A stretch of 64,000 nt of DNA, from the NCBI RefSeq assembly GCF_048569485.1, contig NW_027442046.1, forward strand, positions 186,001 through 250,000. Reading direction: 5' to 3'. Below are positions 39,560 to 51,825 of this stretch, piece by piece. The stretch is from Anomaloglossus baeobatrachus. Lineage: Eukaryota > Chordata > Amphibia > Anura > Aromobatidae. The notes below the pieces were generated by a model. That model ran no database searches. It saw only the letters and a list, made by a program, of their open reading frames with translations, and had not been told where the DNA came from. The translations under genes and the position numbers were made by a program. Numbering within the stretch: position 1 is the first letter of the stretch; every line of letters begins with the position of its first letter.

Positions 39560-40861
39560 ACTCAATTCACCTGATTCATATTAGCCCGATTTAATGAATT
39601 GGAAGAAAGCATACGTCTTCATATGCACCTCAATTTGGCCCATTCACTTTTCACACTTCCTCCTTTTGTTTTTTATCTTTCACACTTTTGACTTTCTTTA
39701 TTCATCCAAATAGCAAACTCATCACCACTCAACCTGACCAACTCGGCTATGTCCCGTGCTGCAGTTCTCTGTCTTATCTAGATCATTTGCAATTGAATGG
39801 AATAGATCCCTTTTGGACAAAGTGGATTCACCTGCTGCTGCAGTGACCACAGGTGTGATAAGATCTAGAATTGGCATCTGGTGCGATCTCTCCGCTTCCA
39901 CTCCAAAGAAAGTTACCTGTTTATTCCTATCATGCATTGGTTTTTGGGGTTTTCTTTGAGTAATGATGATCTCTTTAGTAGTCTGTTGGCGCCCTCTCCT
40001 GGAGGAATAGTTTGCTTGCTCTTGGACATTCTAAAAGAGAGGTCATGATAGACATTGAGCTTCTGAGCTCAATTGGGGACAGTCATGGGTGATGAATGTT
40101 TGCAACCTGCTGCAAAGCCTCATACCGCAATATAAGGAACGTCAAATACTAAGAAAGGGCGGCCTATGAAAGAATTACTACTTTCAATAAGTACACTTAA
40201 ACGGCTAATTGGGAATAGAAAAACTGTAAAAAGCCCTCTGAGAAAGCCCCCCTCTAACCTTTGATAGTAAGCTTTTCTGTAGTCTGCCTGTTGATGTATT
40301 TTCCGTTTGAACTGTGCACAACATGAAGAGACGGAACACTGGCGGCTTGTCACAATGCCCCCGCTGACATCACAATAGCGCTGCTGCCTAGAAAACAAGC
40401 TGCGCAGCAGAAGTTGTTCTTTGGGTGGGAGGGTGGGCTAGTGTAAGGAGGGGGCAAGCTCTTTTTTTCCCGGGTGGTAGGGGGATGACAGGAGAAGGGA
40501 TGCGGGTGGTGAGAAGGGTACAGAGGGCAGGGTTTGGGGGCTGGGAAGGAAAGGGAAAAGATTAGGGTTTGGGGATGATGAAAGGGCTTTCTACGGGTAA
40601 GGATGGCAAAGGGTGGCAGTGACGGAAAGTCAGGCAACCTGTCCTGTCCGTCTTTTTGTATCGTGAATTGGAAAGACTGCAAGGGGGAGGGGAGTTGCTT
40701 GCGCCCTAAAGGAGGAGTTATTCAGATTCATTGCAGTGGGGGGCGGCGGCTGCAAAACGCACCATTCTTCTTGTTTTTGCTCTGCAAAGCAGCCTTTTCA
40801 AGGGTTGGCTTGGGTGACAAAATGTCTTCTGTAGGCGTGGGTTTGTCTCCCTCTCGCTCTC

Positions 40862-40881
40862 TCTCCCTAAGATGTGTCCGG
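40862..40881 (+). promoter_or_regulatory. PSE-like element of U2 at 40924
   Basis: Consensus form at -62 to -43. Confidence 0.65.
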
Positions 40882-40923
40882 CATAGGCCAGGGTGCCACT
40901 CGAGGCCCAAACCAATTCTGGTT

Positions 40924-41111
40924 ATCGCTTCTCGGCCTTTTGGCTAAGATCAAGTGTAGTATCTGTTCTTATCAGTTTAATATCTGATACGTCCCCTATC
41001 TGGGGACCATATATTAAATGGATTTTTAGAACAGGGAGATGGAAAAAGAGCTTGCTCTGTCCACTCCACGCATTGACCTGGTATTGCAGTACCTCCAGGA
41101 CCGGTGCACCC
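40924..41111 (+). ncRNA. RNU2: U2 snRNA, uninterrupted
   Basis: Complete 188-nt U2 of majority sequence with consensus control elements. It is the last uninterrupted copy in the window; the eight copies after it are all split. Confidence 0.98.
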
Positions 41112-42502
41112 CTTCTTAACCCAGTTTCCAAAAGCAGAACTCAATTCACCTGATTCATATTAGCCCGATTTAATGAATTGGAAGAAAGCATACGTCTTCA
41201 TATGCACCTCAATTTGGCCCATTCACTTTTCACACTTCCTCCTTTTGTTTTTTATCTTTCACACTTTTGACTTTCTTTATTCATCCAAATAGCAAACTCA
41301 TCACCACTCAACCTGACCAACTCGGCTATGTCCCATGCTGCAGTTCTCTGTCTTATCTAGATCATTTGCAATTGAATGGAATAGATCCCTTTTGGACAAA
41401 GTGGATTCACCTGCTGCTGCAGTGACCACAGGTGTGATAAGATCTAGAATTGGCATCTGGTGCGATCTCTCCGCTTCCACTCCAAAGAAAGTTACCTGTT
41501 TATTCCTATCATGCATTGGTTTTTGGGGTTTTCTTTGAGTAATGATGATCTCTTTAGTAGTCTGTTGGCGCCCTCTCCTGGAGGAATAGTTTGCTTGCTC
41601 TTGGACATTCTAAAAGAGAGGTCATGATAGACATTGAGCTTCTGAGCTCAATTGGGGACAGTCATGGGTGATGAATGTTTGCAACCTGCTGCAAAGCCTC
41701 ATACCGCAATATAAGGAACGTCAAATACTAAGAAAGGGCGGCCTATGAAAGAATTACTACTTTCAATAAGTACACTTAAACGGCTAATTGGGAATAGAAA
41801 AACTGTAAAAAGCCCTCTGAGAAAGCCCCCCTCTAACCTTTGATAGTAAGCTTTTCTGTAGTCTGCCTGTTGATGTATTTTCCGTTTGAACTGTGCACAA
41901 CATGAAGAGACGGAACACTGGCGGCTTGTCACAATGCCCCCGCTGACATCACAATAGCGCTGCTGCCTAGAAAACAAGCTGCGCAGCAGAAGTTGTTCTT
42001 TGGGTGGGAGGGTGGGCTAGTGTAAGGAGGGGGCAAGCTCTTTTTTTCCCGGGTGGTAGGGGGATGACAGGAGAAGGGATGCGGGTGGTGAGAAGGGTAC
42101 AGAGGGCAGGGTTTGGGGGCTGGGAAGGAAAGGGAAAAGATTAGGGTTTGGGGATGATGAAAGGGCTTTCTACGGGTAAGGATGGCAAAGGGTGGCAGTG
42201 ACGGAAAGTCAGGCAACCTGTCCTGTCCGTCTTTTTGTATCGTGAATTGGAAAGACTGCAAGGGGGAGGGGAGTTGCTTGCGCCCTAAAGGAGGAGTTAT
42301 TCAGATTCATTGCAGTGGGGGGCGGCGGCTGCAAAACGCACCATTCTTCTTGTTTTTGCTCTGCAAAGCAGCCTTTTCAAGGGTTGGCTTGGGTGACAAA
42401 ATGTCTTCTGTAGGCGTGGGTTTGTCTCCCTCTCGCTCTCTCTCCCTAAGATGTGTCCGGCATAGGCCAGGGTGCCACTCGAGGCCCAAACCAATTCTGG
42501 TT
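41112..42502 (+). repeat. U2 array intergenic spacer
   Basis: Standard spacer without a gene; one substitution at 41335 (TCCCATGC). Confidence 0.9.
41124..41138 (+). terminator. snRNA 3' box of U2 at 40924
   Basis: GTTTCCAAAAGCAGA, 12 nt after the gene end. Confidence 0.9.
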
Positions 42503-42872
42503 ATCGCTTCTCGGCCTTTTGGCTAAGATCAAGTGTAGTTTGGGAGGGTACTACCTTGGTTGGTGCTGAAAGGTGCCAGGGTATTGCACAACTGCTGGCC
42601 TTGGGGGAGTGTGCATCGTAGGATGTCATAGCCCTCTTGTGACGGACGGTTACCTGGGCAACGAGAGGCGGTCACTTTATTATTTTCAAACTCATCCTTC
42701 AAAAAAAAAAAAAAAAAAAAAATCTGTTCTTATCAGTTTAATATCTGATACGTCCCCTATCTGGGGACCATATATTAAATGGATTTTTAGAACAGGGAGA
42801 TGGAAAAAGAGCTTGCTCTGTCCACTCCACGCATTGACCTGGTATTGCAGTACCTCCAGGACCGGTGCACCC
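42503..42872 (+). pseudogene. RNU2: U2 snRNA gene interrupted by D
   Basis: U2 nt 1-37 (42503-42539) and nt 38-188 (42722-42872) are separated by the short element D. Promoter and 3' box are intact, so a chimeric RNA is possible. Confidence 0.95.
42540..42721 (+). mobile_element. D, short poly(A)-tailed U2-targeted element, copy 1
   Basis: A 182-bp insert joined at U2 nt 37 and ending in about 22 A before U2 nt 38. There is no coding frame and no 42-bp repeats. I recognise no relation to A or C, and the tail lacks TTAAATC. It may be a SINE or the 5'-truncated 3' end of an unseen LINE. The poly(A) tail is like that of element B, but the sequences just upstream of the tails do not match by eye. 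Confidence 0.8.
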
Positions 42873-44263
42873 CTTCTTAACCCAGTTTCCAAAAGCAGAA
42901 CTCAATTCACCTGATTCATATTAGCCCGATTTAATGAATTGGAAGAAAGCATACGTCTTCATATGCACCTCAATTTGGCCCATTCACTTTTCACACTTCC
43001 TCCTTTTGTTTTTTATCTTTCACACTTTTGACTTTCTTTATTCATCCAAATAGCAAACTCATCACCACTCAACCTGACCAACTCGGCTATGTCCCGTGCT
43101 GCAGTTCTCTGTCTTATCTAGATCATTTGCAATTGAATGGAATAGATCCCTTTTGGACAAAGTGGATTCACCTGCTGCTGCAGTGACCACAGGTGTGATA
43201 AGATCTAGAATTGGCATCTGGTGCGATCTCTCCGCTTCCACTCCAAAGAAAGTTACCTGTTTATTCCTATCATGCATTGGTTTTTGGGGTTTTCTTTGAG
43301 TAATGATGATCTCTTTAGTAGTCTGTTGGCGCCCTCTCCTGGAGGAATAGTTTGCTTGCTCTTGGACATTCTAAAAGAGAGGTCATGATAGACATTGAGC
43401 TTCTGAGCTCAATTGGGGACAGTCATGGGTGATGAATGTTTGCAACCTGCTGCAAAGCCTCATACCGCAATATAAGGAACGTCAAATACTAAGAAAGGGC
43501 GGCCTATGAAAGAATTACTACTTTCAATAAGTACACTTAAACGGCTAATTGGGAATAGAAAAACTGTAAAAAGCCCTCTGAGAAAGCCCCCCTCTAACCT
43601 TTGATAGTAAGCTTTTCTGTAGTCTGCCTGTTGATGTATTTTCCGTTTGAACTGTGCACAACATGAAGAGACGGAACACTGGCGGCTTGTCACAATGCCC
43701 CCGCTGACATCACAATAGCGCTGCTGCCTAGAAAACAAGCTGCGCAGCAGAAGTTGTTCTTTGGGTGGGAGGGTGGGCTAGTGTAAGGAGGGGGCAAGCT
43801 CTTTTTTTCCCGGGTGGTAGGGGGATGACAGGAGAAGGGATGCGGGTGGTGAGAAGGGTACAGAGGGCAGGGTTTGGGGGCTGGGAAGGAAAGGGAAAAG
43901 ATTAGGGTTTGGGGATGATGAAAGGGCTTTCTACGGGTAAGGATGGCAAAGGGTGGCAGTGACGGAAAGTCAGGCAACCTGTCCTGTCCGTCTTTTTGTA
44001 TCGTGAATTGGAAAGACTGCAAGGGGGAGGGGAGTTGCTTGCGCCCTAAAGGAGGAGTTATTCAGATTCATTGCAGTGGGGGGCGGCGGCTGCAAAACGC
44101 ACCATTCTTCTTGTTTTTGCTCTGCAAAGCAGCCTTTTCAAGGGTTGGCTTGGGTGACAAAATGTCTTCTGTAGGCGTGGGTTTGTCTCCCTCTCGCTCT
44201 CTCTCCCTAAGATGTGTCCGGCATAGGCCAGGGTGCCACTCGAGGCCCAAACCAATTCTGGTT
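42873..44263 (+). repeat. U2 array intergenic spacer
   Basis: Standard spacer without a gene, majority sequence. Confidence 0.9.
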
Positions 44264-44300
44264 ATCGCTTCTCGGCCTTTTGGCTAAGATCAAGTGTAGT

Positions 44301-45105
44301 GTTGTTCGAAGAGGTGGTTTAAGCTCCAGGCCACCTTAGTACAATGATACAATGCACACTGGAAGGTTGCGCTTGCTAGTACTCTGGGTGGATAGTATAT
44401 TCATCTAGTGGAAAACATGGCCCTACCAGGATCGAGGCTATTAGACTGAGTAAGGGTGGGGGGCTATGGTACAACGTGCCCCAGGACTGACGACCCTGGA
44501 GTGAGTCTGAGCTTGCTGGCTTGGGACCCCGGCAAGCCTTGGGCTCTGTAGCACACCGTACCTTGCCTTTTCATACTTTTTGAGCATATTACCCTATCCC
44601 GGCCTTCTGGCTAGGAAGGGAAATTTTTATAATCCCGGTCGGAGGTCTGGTCAGCTTTGGGCTGAGAAACTAACACCCGGTTGGAGGTCCGGGTCAGCTT
44701 CGGCTGAGAAACCAACACCCGGTTGGAGGTCTGGGTCAGCTTCGGCTGAGAAACCAACACCCGGTTGGAGGTCCGGTTAGCCTTGGGCTGAGAAACCAAC
44801 ACCGGTTGACGGTCCGGGCAGTTTCGGCTGCGAAACCAACAACTAGTAGCTCTCTACTCCACTTGGGTAAGATGCCTGGGTGGACGCTGGGAGCAACGAC
44901 AAGGCTCAACCAGGCTTCGGCTTGGGGGAGCACCGAAGATCCCTGACCCTTGCTGTGGCCTTCTGGCTCGGAGGGACGGGGTTGATTTTTGGGGACCCTC
45001 TCCTCACGGTGGGGTCCACACGAATCCTAGCCTTTGCACTGTTTTTGGTGTGACTTCGGTCATGCATTTTTTGTGGTGCTTTGGAAAGCTTCATTAAATC
45101 AAAAA
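44301..45105 (+). mobile_element. C2-type non-autonomous U2-targeted element
   Basis: An 805-bp C2 copy, one 42-bp unit shorter than the copy at 24290. It shares CTAGTGGAAAAC with that copy, whereas the C2 copies at 53254 and 55637 read CTAGAGGAAAAC. Confidence 0.87.
44637..44843 (+). repeat. 42-bp minisatellite inside C2, four units plus one degenerate
   Basis: Four units at 44637-44803, degenerate unit at 44804-44843. Confidence 0.92.
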
Positions 45106-45256
45106 ATCTGTTCTTATCAGTTTAATATCTGATACGTCCCCTATCTGGGGACCATATATTAAATGGATTTTTAGAACAGGGAGATGGAAAAAGAGCTTGC
45201 TCTGTCCACTCCACGCATTGACCTGGTATTGCAGTACCTCCAGGACCGGTGCACCC

Positions 45257-46647
45257 CTTCTTAACCCAGTTTCCAAAAGCAGAACTCAATTCACCTGATT
45301 CATATTAGCCCGATTTAATGAATTGGAAGAAAGCATACGTCTTCATATGCACCTCAATTTGGCCCATTCACTTTTCACACTTCCTCCTTTTGTTTTTTAT
45401 CTTTCACACTTTTGACTTTCTTTATTCATCCAAATAGCAAACTCATCACCACTCAACCTGACCAACTCGGCTATGTCCCGTGCTGCAGTTCTCTGTCTTA
45501 TCTAGATCATTTGCAATTGAATGGAATAGATCCCTTTTGGACAAAGTGGATTCACCTGCTGCTGCAGTGACCACAGGTGTGATAAGATCTAGAATTGGCA
45601 TCTGGTGCGATCTCTCCGCTTCCACTCCAAAGAAAGTTACCTGTTTATTCCTATCATGCATTGGTTTTTGGGGTTTTCTTTGAGTAATGATGATCTCTTT
45701 AGTAGTCTGTTGGCGCCCTCTCCTGGAGGAATAGTTTGCTTGCTCTTGGACATTCTAAAAGAGAGGTCATGATAGACATTGAGCTTCTGAGCTCAATTGG
45801 GGACAGTCATGGGTGATGAATGTTTGCAACCTGCTGCAAAGCCTCATACCGCAATATAAGGAACGTCAAATACTAAGAAAGGGCGGCCTATGAAAGAATT
45901 ACTACTTTCAATAAGTACACTTAAACGGCTAATTGGGAATAGAAAAACTGTAAAAAGCCCTCTGAGAAAGCCCCCCTCTAACCTTTGATAGTAAGCTTTT
46001 CTGTAGTCTGCCTGTTGATGTATTTTCCGTTTGAACTGTGCACAACATGAAGAGACGGAACACTGGCGGCTTGTCACAATGCCCCCGCTGACATCACAAT
46101 AGCGCTGCTGCCTAGAAAACAAGCTGCGCAGCAGAAGTTGTTCTTTGGGTGGGAGGGTGGGCTAGTGTAAGGAGGGGGCAAGCTCTTTTTTTCCCGGGTG
46201 GTAGGGGGATGACAGGAGAAGGGATGCGGGTGGTGAGAAGGGTACAGAGGGCAGGGTTTGGGGGCTGGGAAGGAAAGGGAAAAGATTAGGGTTTGGGGAT
46301 GATGAAAGGGCTTTCTACGGGTAAGGATGGCAAAGGGTGGCAGTGACGGAAAGTCAGGCAACCTGTCCTGTCCGTCTTTTTGTATCGTGAATTGGAAAGA
46401 CTGCAAGGGGGAGGGGAGTTGCTTGCGCCCTAAAGGAGGAGTTATTCAGATTCATTGCAGTGGGGGGCGGCGGCTGCAAAACGCACCATTCTTCTTGTTT
46501 TTGCTCTGCAAAGCAGCCTTTTCAAGGGTTGGCTTGGGTGACAAAATGTCTTCTGTAGGCGTGGGTTTGTCTCCCTCTCGCTCTCTCTCCCTAAGATGTG
46601 TCCGGCATAGGCCAGGGTGCCACTCGAGGCCCAAACCAATTCTGGTT
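45257..46647 (+). repeat. U2 array intergenic spacer
   Basis: Standard spacer without a gene, majority sequence. Confidence 0.9.
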
Positions 46648-47020
46648 ATCGCTTCTCGGCCTTTTGGCTAAGATCAAGTGTAGTTTGGGAGGGTACTACC
46701 TTGGTTGGTGCTGAAAGGTGCCAGGGTATTGCACAACTGCTGGCCTTGGGGGAGTGTGCATCGTAGGATGTCATAGCCCTCTTGTGACGGACAGTTACCT
46801 GGGCAACGAGAGGCGGTCACTTTATTATTTTCAAACTCATCCTTCAAAAAAAAAAAAAAAAAAAAAAAAATCTGTTCTTATCAGTTTAATATCTGATACG
46901 TCCCCTATCTGGGGACCATATATTAAATGGATTTTTAGAACAGGGAGATGGAAAAAGAGCTTGCTCTGTCCACTCCACGCATTGACCTGGTATTGCAGTA
47001 CCTCCAGGACCGGTGCACCC
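46648..47020 (+). pseudogene. RNU2: U2 snRNA gene interrupted by D
   Basis: U2 nt 1-37 at 46648-46684 and nt 38-188 at 46870-47020 around the second D copy. Confidence 0.95.
46685..46869 (+). mobile_element. D, short poly(A)-tailed U2-targeted element, copy 2
   Basis: 185 bp. It differs from copy 1 by one base (GGACAGTT for GGACGGTT) and by a slightly longer A-run. Such identity fits either recent insertion or copying of the whole unit by unequal exchange. Confidence 0.8.
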
Positions 47021-48411
47021 CTTCTTAACCCAGTTTCCAAAAGCAGAACTCAATTCACCTGATTCATATTAGCCCGATTTAATGAATTGGAAGAAAGCAT
47101 ACGTCTTCATATGCACCTCAATTTGGCCCATTCACTTTTCACACTTCCTCCTTTTGTTTTTTATCTTTCACACTTTTGACTTTCTTTATTCATCCAAATA
47201 GCAAACTCATCACCACTCAACCTGACCAACTCGGCTATGTCCCGTGCTGCAGTTCTCTGTCTTATCTAGATCATTTGCAATTGAATGGAATAGATCCCTT
47301 TTGGACAAAGTGGATTCACCTGCTGCTGCAGTGACCACAGGTGTGATAAGATCTAGAATTGGCATCTGGTGCGATCTCTCCGCTTCCACTCCAAAGAAAG
47401 TTACCTGTTTATTCCTATCATGCATTGGTTTTTGGGGTTTTCTTTGAGTAATGATGATCTCTTTAGTAGTCTGTTGGCGCCCTCTCCTGGAGGAATAGTT
47501 TGCTTGCTCTTGGACATTCTAAAAGAGAGGTCATGATAGACATTGAGCTTCTGAGCTCAATTGGGGACAGTCATGGGTGATGAATGTTTGCAACCTGCTG
47601 CAAAGCCTCATACCGCAATATAAGGAACGTCAAATACTAAGAAAGGGCGGCCTATGAAAGAATTACTACTTTCAATAAGTACACTTAAACGGCTAATTGG
47701 GAATAGAAAAACTGTAAAAAGCCCTCTGAGAAAGCCCCCCTCTAACCTTTGATAGTAAGCTTTTCTGTAGTCTGCCTGTTGATGTATTTTCCGTTTGAAC
47801 TGTGCACAACATGAAGAGACGGAACACTGGCGGCTTGTCACAATGCCCCCGCTGACATTACAATAGCGCTGCTGCCTAGAAAACAAGCTGCGCAGCAGAA
47901 GTTGTTCTTTGGGTGGGAGGGTGGGCTAGTGTAAGGAGGGGGCAAGCTCTTTTTTTCCCGGGTGGTAGGGGGATGACAGGAGAAGGGATGCGGGTGGTGA
48001 GAAGGGTACAGAGGGCAGGGTTTGGGGGCTGGGAAGGAAAGGGAAAAGATTAGGGTTTGGGGATGATGAAAGGGCTTTCTACGGGTAAGGATGGCAAAGG
48101 GTGGCAGTGACGGAAAGTCAGGCAACCTGTCCTGTCCGTCTTTTTGTATCGTGAATTGGAAAGACTGCAAGGGGGAGGGGAGTTGCTTGCGCCCTAAAGG
48201 AGGAGTTATTCAGATTCATTGCAGTGGGGGGCGGCGGCTGCAAAACGCAACATTCTTCTTGTTTTTGCTCTGCAAAGCAGCCTTTTCAAGGGTTGGCTTG
48301 GGTGACAAAATGTCTTCTGTAGGCGTGGGTTTGTCTCCCTCTCGCTCTCTCTCCCTAAGATGTGTCCGGCATAGGCCAGGGTGCCACTCGAGGCCCAAAC
48401 CAATTCTGGTT
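47021..48411 (+). repeat. U2 array intergenic spacer
   Basis: Standard spacer without a gene. Two private substitutions: C to T near 47859 and C to A at 48250, the latter just after the DSE-like block. Confidence 0.9.
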
Positions 48412-48448
48412 ATCGCTTCTCGGCCTTTTGGCTAAGATCAAGTGTAGT

Positions 48449-49208
48449 ATCGTTCGAAAAGGTGGTTTAAGGCTCCGGCCACCTTAGTACAATGATGCAA
48501 TGCACACTGGAAGGTTGCGCTTGTTAGTACTTTGGGAGGATAGTATATCCATCTAGAGGAAACCATGGCCCTACCAGGATCGAGGCTATTAGACTGAGTA
48601 AGTGTGGGGGTTATGGTGCAATGTGCCCCAGGAATGGACACCCTGGAGGGAGTCTGAACTTGCTAGGTTGGGACCCTGGTAAGCCTCAGACTCTGTCGCA
48701 CGCCGCGCCTTGCCTATTCATACTTTCCAAGCATATTGCCCTATCCCGGCCTTCTGGCTAAGAAGGGAAATTTTTATAATCCCGGTCGGAGGTCCGGTCA
48801 GCTTTGGGCTGAGAAACCAACACCCGGTTGGAGGTCCGGGTCAGCTTTGGCTGAGAAACCAACACCCGGTTGGAGGTCCGGTCAGCCTTGGGCTGAGAAA
48901 CCAACACCGGTTGACGGTCCGGGCAGTCTCGGCTGCGAAACCAACGACTAGTAGCTCCCTACTCCACTTGGGTAAGATGCCTCGGTGGACGCTGGGAGCA
49001 ACAACAAGGCTCAACCAGGCTTCGGCTTGGGGGAGCACCGAAGATCCCTGACCCTCGCTGTGGCCTTCTGGCTCGGAGGGACGGGGTTGATTTTTGGGGA
49101 TCCTCTTCTCACGGAGGGGTCCACACGAATCCTAGCCTTTGCTCTGTTTTTGGTGTGACTTCGGTCATGCATTTTTGCGGTGCTTTGGAAAGCTTCATTA
49201 AATCAAAA
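48449..49208 (+). mobile_element. C1-type non-autonomous U2-targeted element, short allele
   Basis: A 760-bp C1 copy with only three full 42-bp units. Outside the minisatellite it follows the C1 copies at 2029 and 6029. Confidence 0.87.
48784..48948 (+). repeat. 42-bp minisatellite inside C1, three units plus one degenerate
   Basis: Units at 48784-48908, degenerate unit at 48909-48948. This is the smallest array seen in the window. Confidence 0.92.
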
Positions 49209-49359
49209 ATCTGTTCTTATCAGTTTAATATCTGATACGTCCCCTATCTGGGGACCATATATTAAATGGATTTTTAGAACAGGGAGATGGAAAAAGAGCT
49301 TGCTCTGTCCACTCCACGCATTGACCTGGTATTGCAGTACCTCCAGGACCGGTGCACCC

Positions 49360-50750
49360 CTTCTTAACCCAGTTTCCAAAAGCAGAACTCAATTCACCTG
49401 ATTCATATTAGCCCGATTTAATGAATTGGAAGAAAGCATACGTCTTCATATGCACCTCAATTTGGCCCATTCACTTTTCACACTTCCTCCTTTTGTTTTT
49501 TATCTTTCACACTTTTGACTTTCTTTATTCATCCAAATAGCAAACTCATCACCACTCAACCTGACCAACTCGGCTATGTCCCGTGCTGCAGTTCTCTGTC
49601 TTATCTAGATCATTTGCAATTGAATGGAATAGATCCCTTTTGGACAAAGTGGATTCACCTGCTGCTGCAGTGACCACAAGTGTGATAAGATCTAGAATTG
49701 GCATCTGGTGCGATCTCTCCGCTTCCACTCCAAAGAAAGTTACCTGTTTATTCCTATCATGCATTGGTTTTTGGGGTTTTCTTTGAGTAATGATGATCTC
49801 TTTAGTAGTCTGTTGGCGCCCTCTCCTGGAGGAATAGTTTGCTTGCTCTTGGACATTCTAAAAGAGAGGTCATGATAGACATTGAGCTTCTGAGCTCAAT
49901 TGGGGACAGTCATGGGTGATGAATGTTTGCAACCTGCTGCAAAGCCTCATACCGCAATATAAGGAACGTCAAATACTAAGAAAGGGCGGCCTATGAAAGA
50001 ATTACTACTTTCAATAAGTACACTTAAACGGCTAATTGGGAATAGAAAAACTGTAAAAAGCCCTCTGAGAAAGCCCCCCTCTAACCTTTGATAGTAAGCT
50101 TTTCTGTAGTCTGCCTGTTGATGTATTTTCCGTTTGAACTGTGCACAACATGAAGAGACGGAACACTGGCGGCTTGTCACAATGCCCCCGCTGACATCAC
50201 AATAGCGCTGCTGCCTAGAAAACAAGCTGCGCAGCAGAAGTTGTTCTTTGGGTGGGAGGGTGGGCTAGTGTAAGGAGGGGGCAAGCTCTTTTTTTCCCGG
50301 GTGGTAGGGGGATGACAGGAGAAGGGATGCGGGTGGTGAGAAGGGTACAGAGGGCAGGGTTTGGGGGCTGGGAAGGAAAGGGAAAAGATTAGGGTTTGGG
50401 GATGATGAAAGGGCTTTCTACGGGTAAGGATGGCAAAGGGTGGCAGTGACGGAAAGTCAGGCAACCTGTCCTGTCCGTCTTTTTGTATCGTGAATTGGAA
50501 AGACTGCAAGGGGGAGGGGAGTTGCTTGCGCCCTAAAGGAGGAGTTATTCAGATTCATTGCAGTGGGGGGCGGCGGCTGCAAAACGCACCATTCTTCTTG
50601 TTTTTGCTCTGCAAAGCAGCCTTTTCAAGGGTTGGCTTGGGTGACAAAATGTCTTCTGTAGGCGTGGGTTTGTCTCCCTCTCGCTCTCTCTCCCTAAGAT
50701 GTGTCCGGCATAGGCCAGGGTGCCACTCGAGGCCCAAACCAATTCTGGTT
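49360..50750 (+). repeat. U2 array intergenic spacer
   Basis: Standard spacer without a gene; one substitution near 49679 (CACAAGTG). Confidence 0.9.
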
Positions 50751-50787
50751 ATCGCTTCTCGGCCTTTTGGCTAAGATCAAGTGTAGT

Positions 50788-51674
50788 ATCGTTCGAAAAG
50801 GTGGTTTAAGGCTCCGGCCACCTTAGTACAATGATGCAATGCACACTGGAAGGTTGCGCTTGTTAGTACTTTGGGAGGATAGTATATCCATCTAGAGGAA
50901 ACCATGGCCCTACCAGGATCGAGGCTATTAGACTGAGTAAGTGTGGGGGCTATGGTGCAATGTGCCCCAGGATTGACGACCCTGGAGTGAGTCTGAGCTT
51001 GCTGGCTTGGGACCCCGGCGAGCCTTGGGCTCTGTAGCACACCGTACCTTGCCCTTTCATACTTTCTGAGCATATTGCTCTATCCCGGCCTTCTGGCTAG
51101 GAAGGGAAATTTTTATAATCATGGTCGGAGGTCCGTTCAGCTTTGGGCTGAGAAACCAACACCCGGTTGGAGGTCCGGGTCAGCTTTGGCTGAGAAACCA
51201 ACACCCGGTTGGAGGTCCGGGTCAGCTTCGGCTGAGAAACCAACACCCGGTTGGAGGTCCGGGTCAGCTTCGGCTGAGAAACCAACACCCGGTTGGAGGT
51301 CCGGGTCAGCTTCGGCTGAGAAACCAACACCCGGTTGGAGGTCCGGTTAGCCTTGGGCTGAGAAACCAACACCGGTTGACGGTCCGGGCAGTTTCGGCTG
51401 CGAAACCAACAACTAGTAGCTCTCTACTCCACTTGGGTAAGATGCCTGGATGGACGCTGGGAGCAACGACAAGGCTCAACCAGGCTTCGGCTTGGGGGAG
51501 CACCGAAGATCCCTGACCCTTGCTGTGGCCTTCTGGCTCGGAGAGACGGGGTTGATTTTTGGGGACCCTCTCCTCACGGAGGGGTCCACACGAATCCTAG
51601 CCTTTGCACTGTTTTTGGTGTGACTTCGGTCATGCATTTTTTGCGGTGCTTTGGAAAGCTTCATTAAATCAAAA
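50788..51674 (+). mobile_element. C1/C2 hybrid non-autonomous element
   Basis: An 887-bp element. Up to about 50965 it follows C1 (ATCGTTCGAAAAGG, GATAGTATATCCATCTAGAGG). From about 50970 it follows C2 (GACGACCCTGGAGTGAG, CACACCGTACC). Recombination or gene conversion between C1 and C2 copies, or an ancestral intermediate, would explain it. Confidence 0.82.
51123..51413 (+). repeat. 42-bp minisatellite inside hybrid C, six units plus one degenerate
   Basis: Six units at 51123-51373 and a degenerate unit at 51374-51413. This is the largest array seen, with three consecutive GGGTCAGCTTCGGCTGAG units. Confidence 0.92.
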
Positions 51675-51825
51675 ATCTGTTCTTATCAGTTTAATATCTG
51701 ATACGTCCCCTATCTGGGGACCATATATTAAATGGATTTTTAGAACAGGGAGATGGAAAAAGAGCTTGCTCTGTCCACTCCACGCATTGACCTGGTATTG
51801 CAGTACCTCCAGGACCGGTGCACCC

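Larger units (their letters stand above)
39533..40923 (+). repeat. U2 array intergenic spacer
   Basis: Standard spacer without a gene, majority sequence. Confidence 0.9.
44264..45256 (+). pseudogene. RNU2: U2 snRNA gene interrupted by C2
   Basis: U2 nt 1-37 at 44264-44300 and nt 38-188 at 45106-45256, with a C2 element between. Confidence 0.95.
48412..49359 (+). pseudogene. RNU2: U2 snRNA gene interrupted by short C1
   Basis: U2 nt 1-37 at 48412-48448 and nt 38-188 at 49209-49359 with a C1 element between. Confidence 0.95.
50751..51825 (+). pseudogene. RNU2: U2 snRNA gene interrupted by a C1/C2 hybrid
   Basis: U2 nt 1-37 at 50751-50787 and nt 38-188 at 51675-51825 around the hybrid C element. 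Confidence 0.95.
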
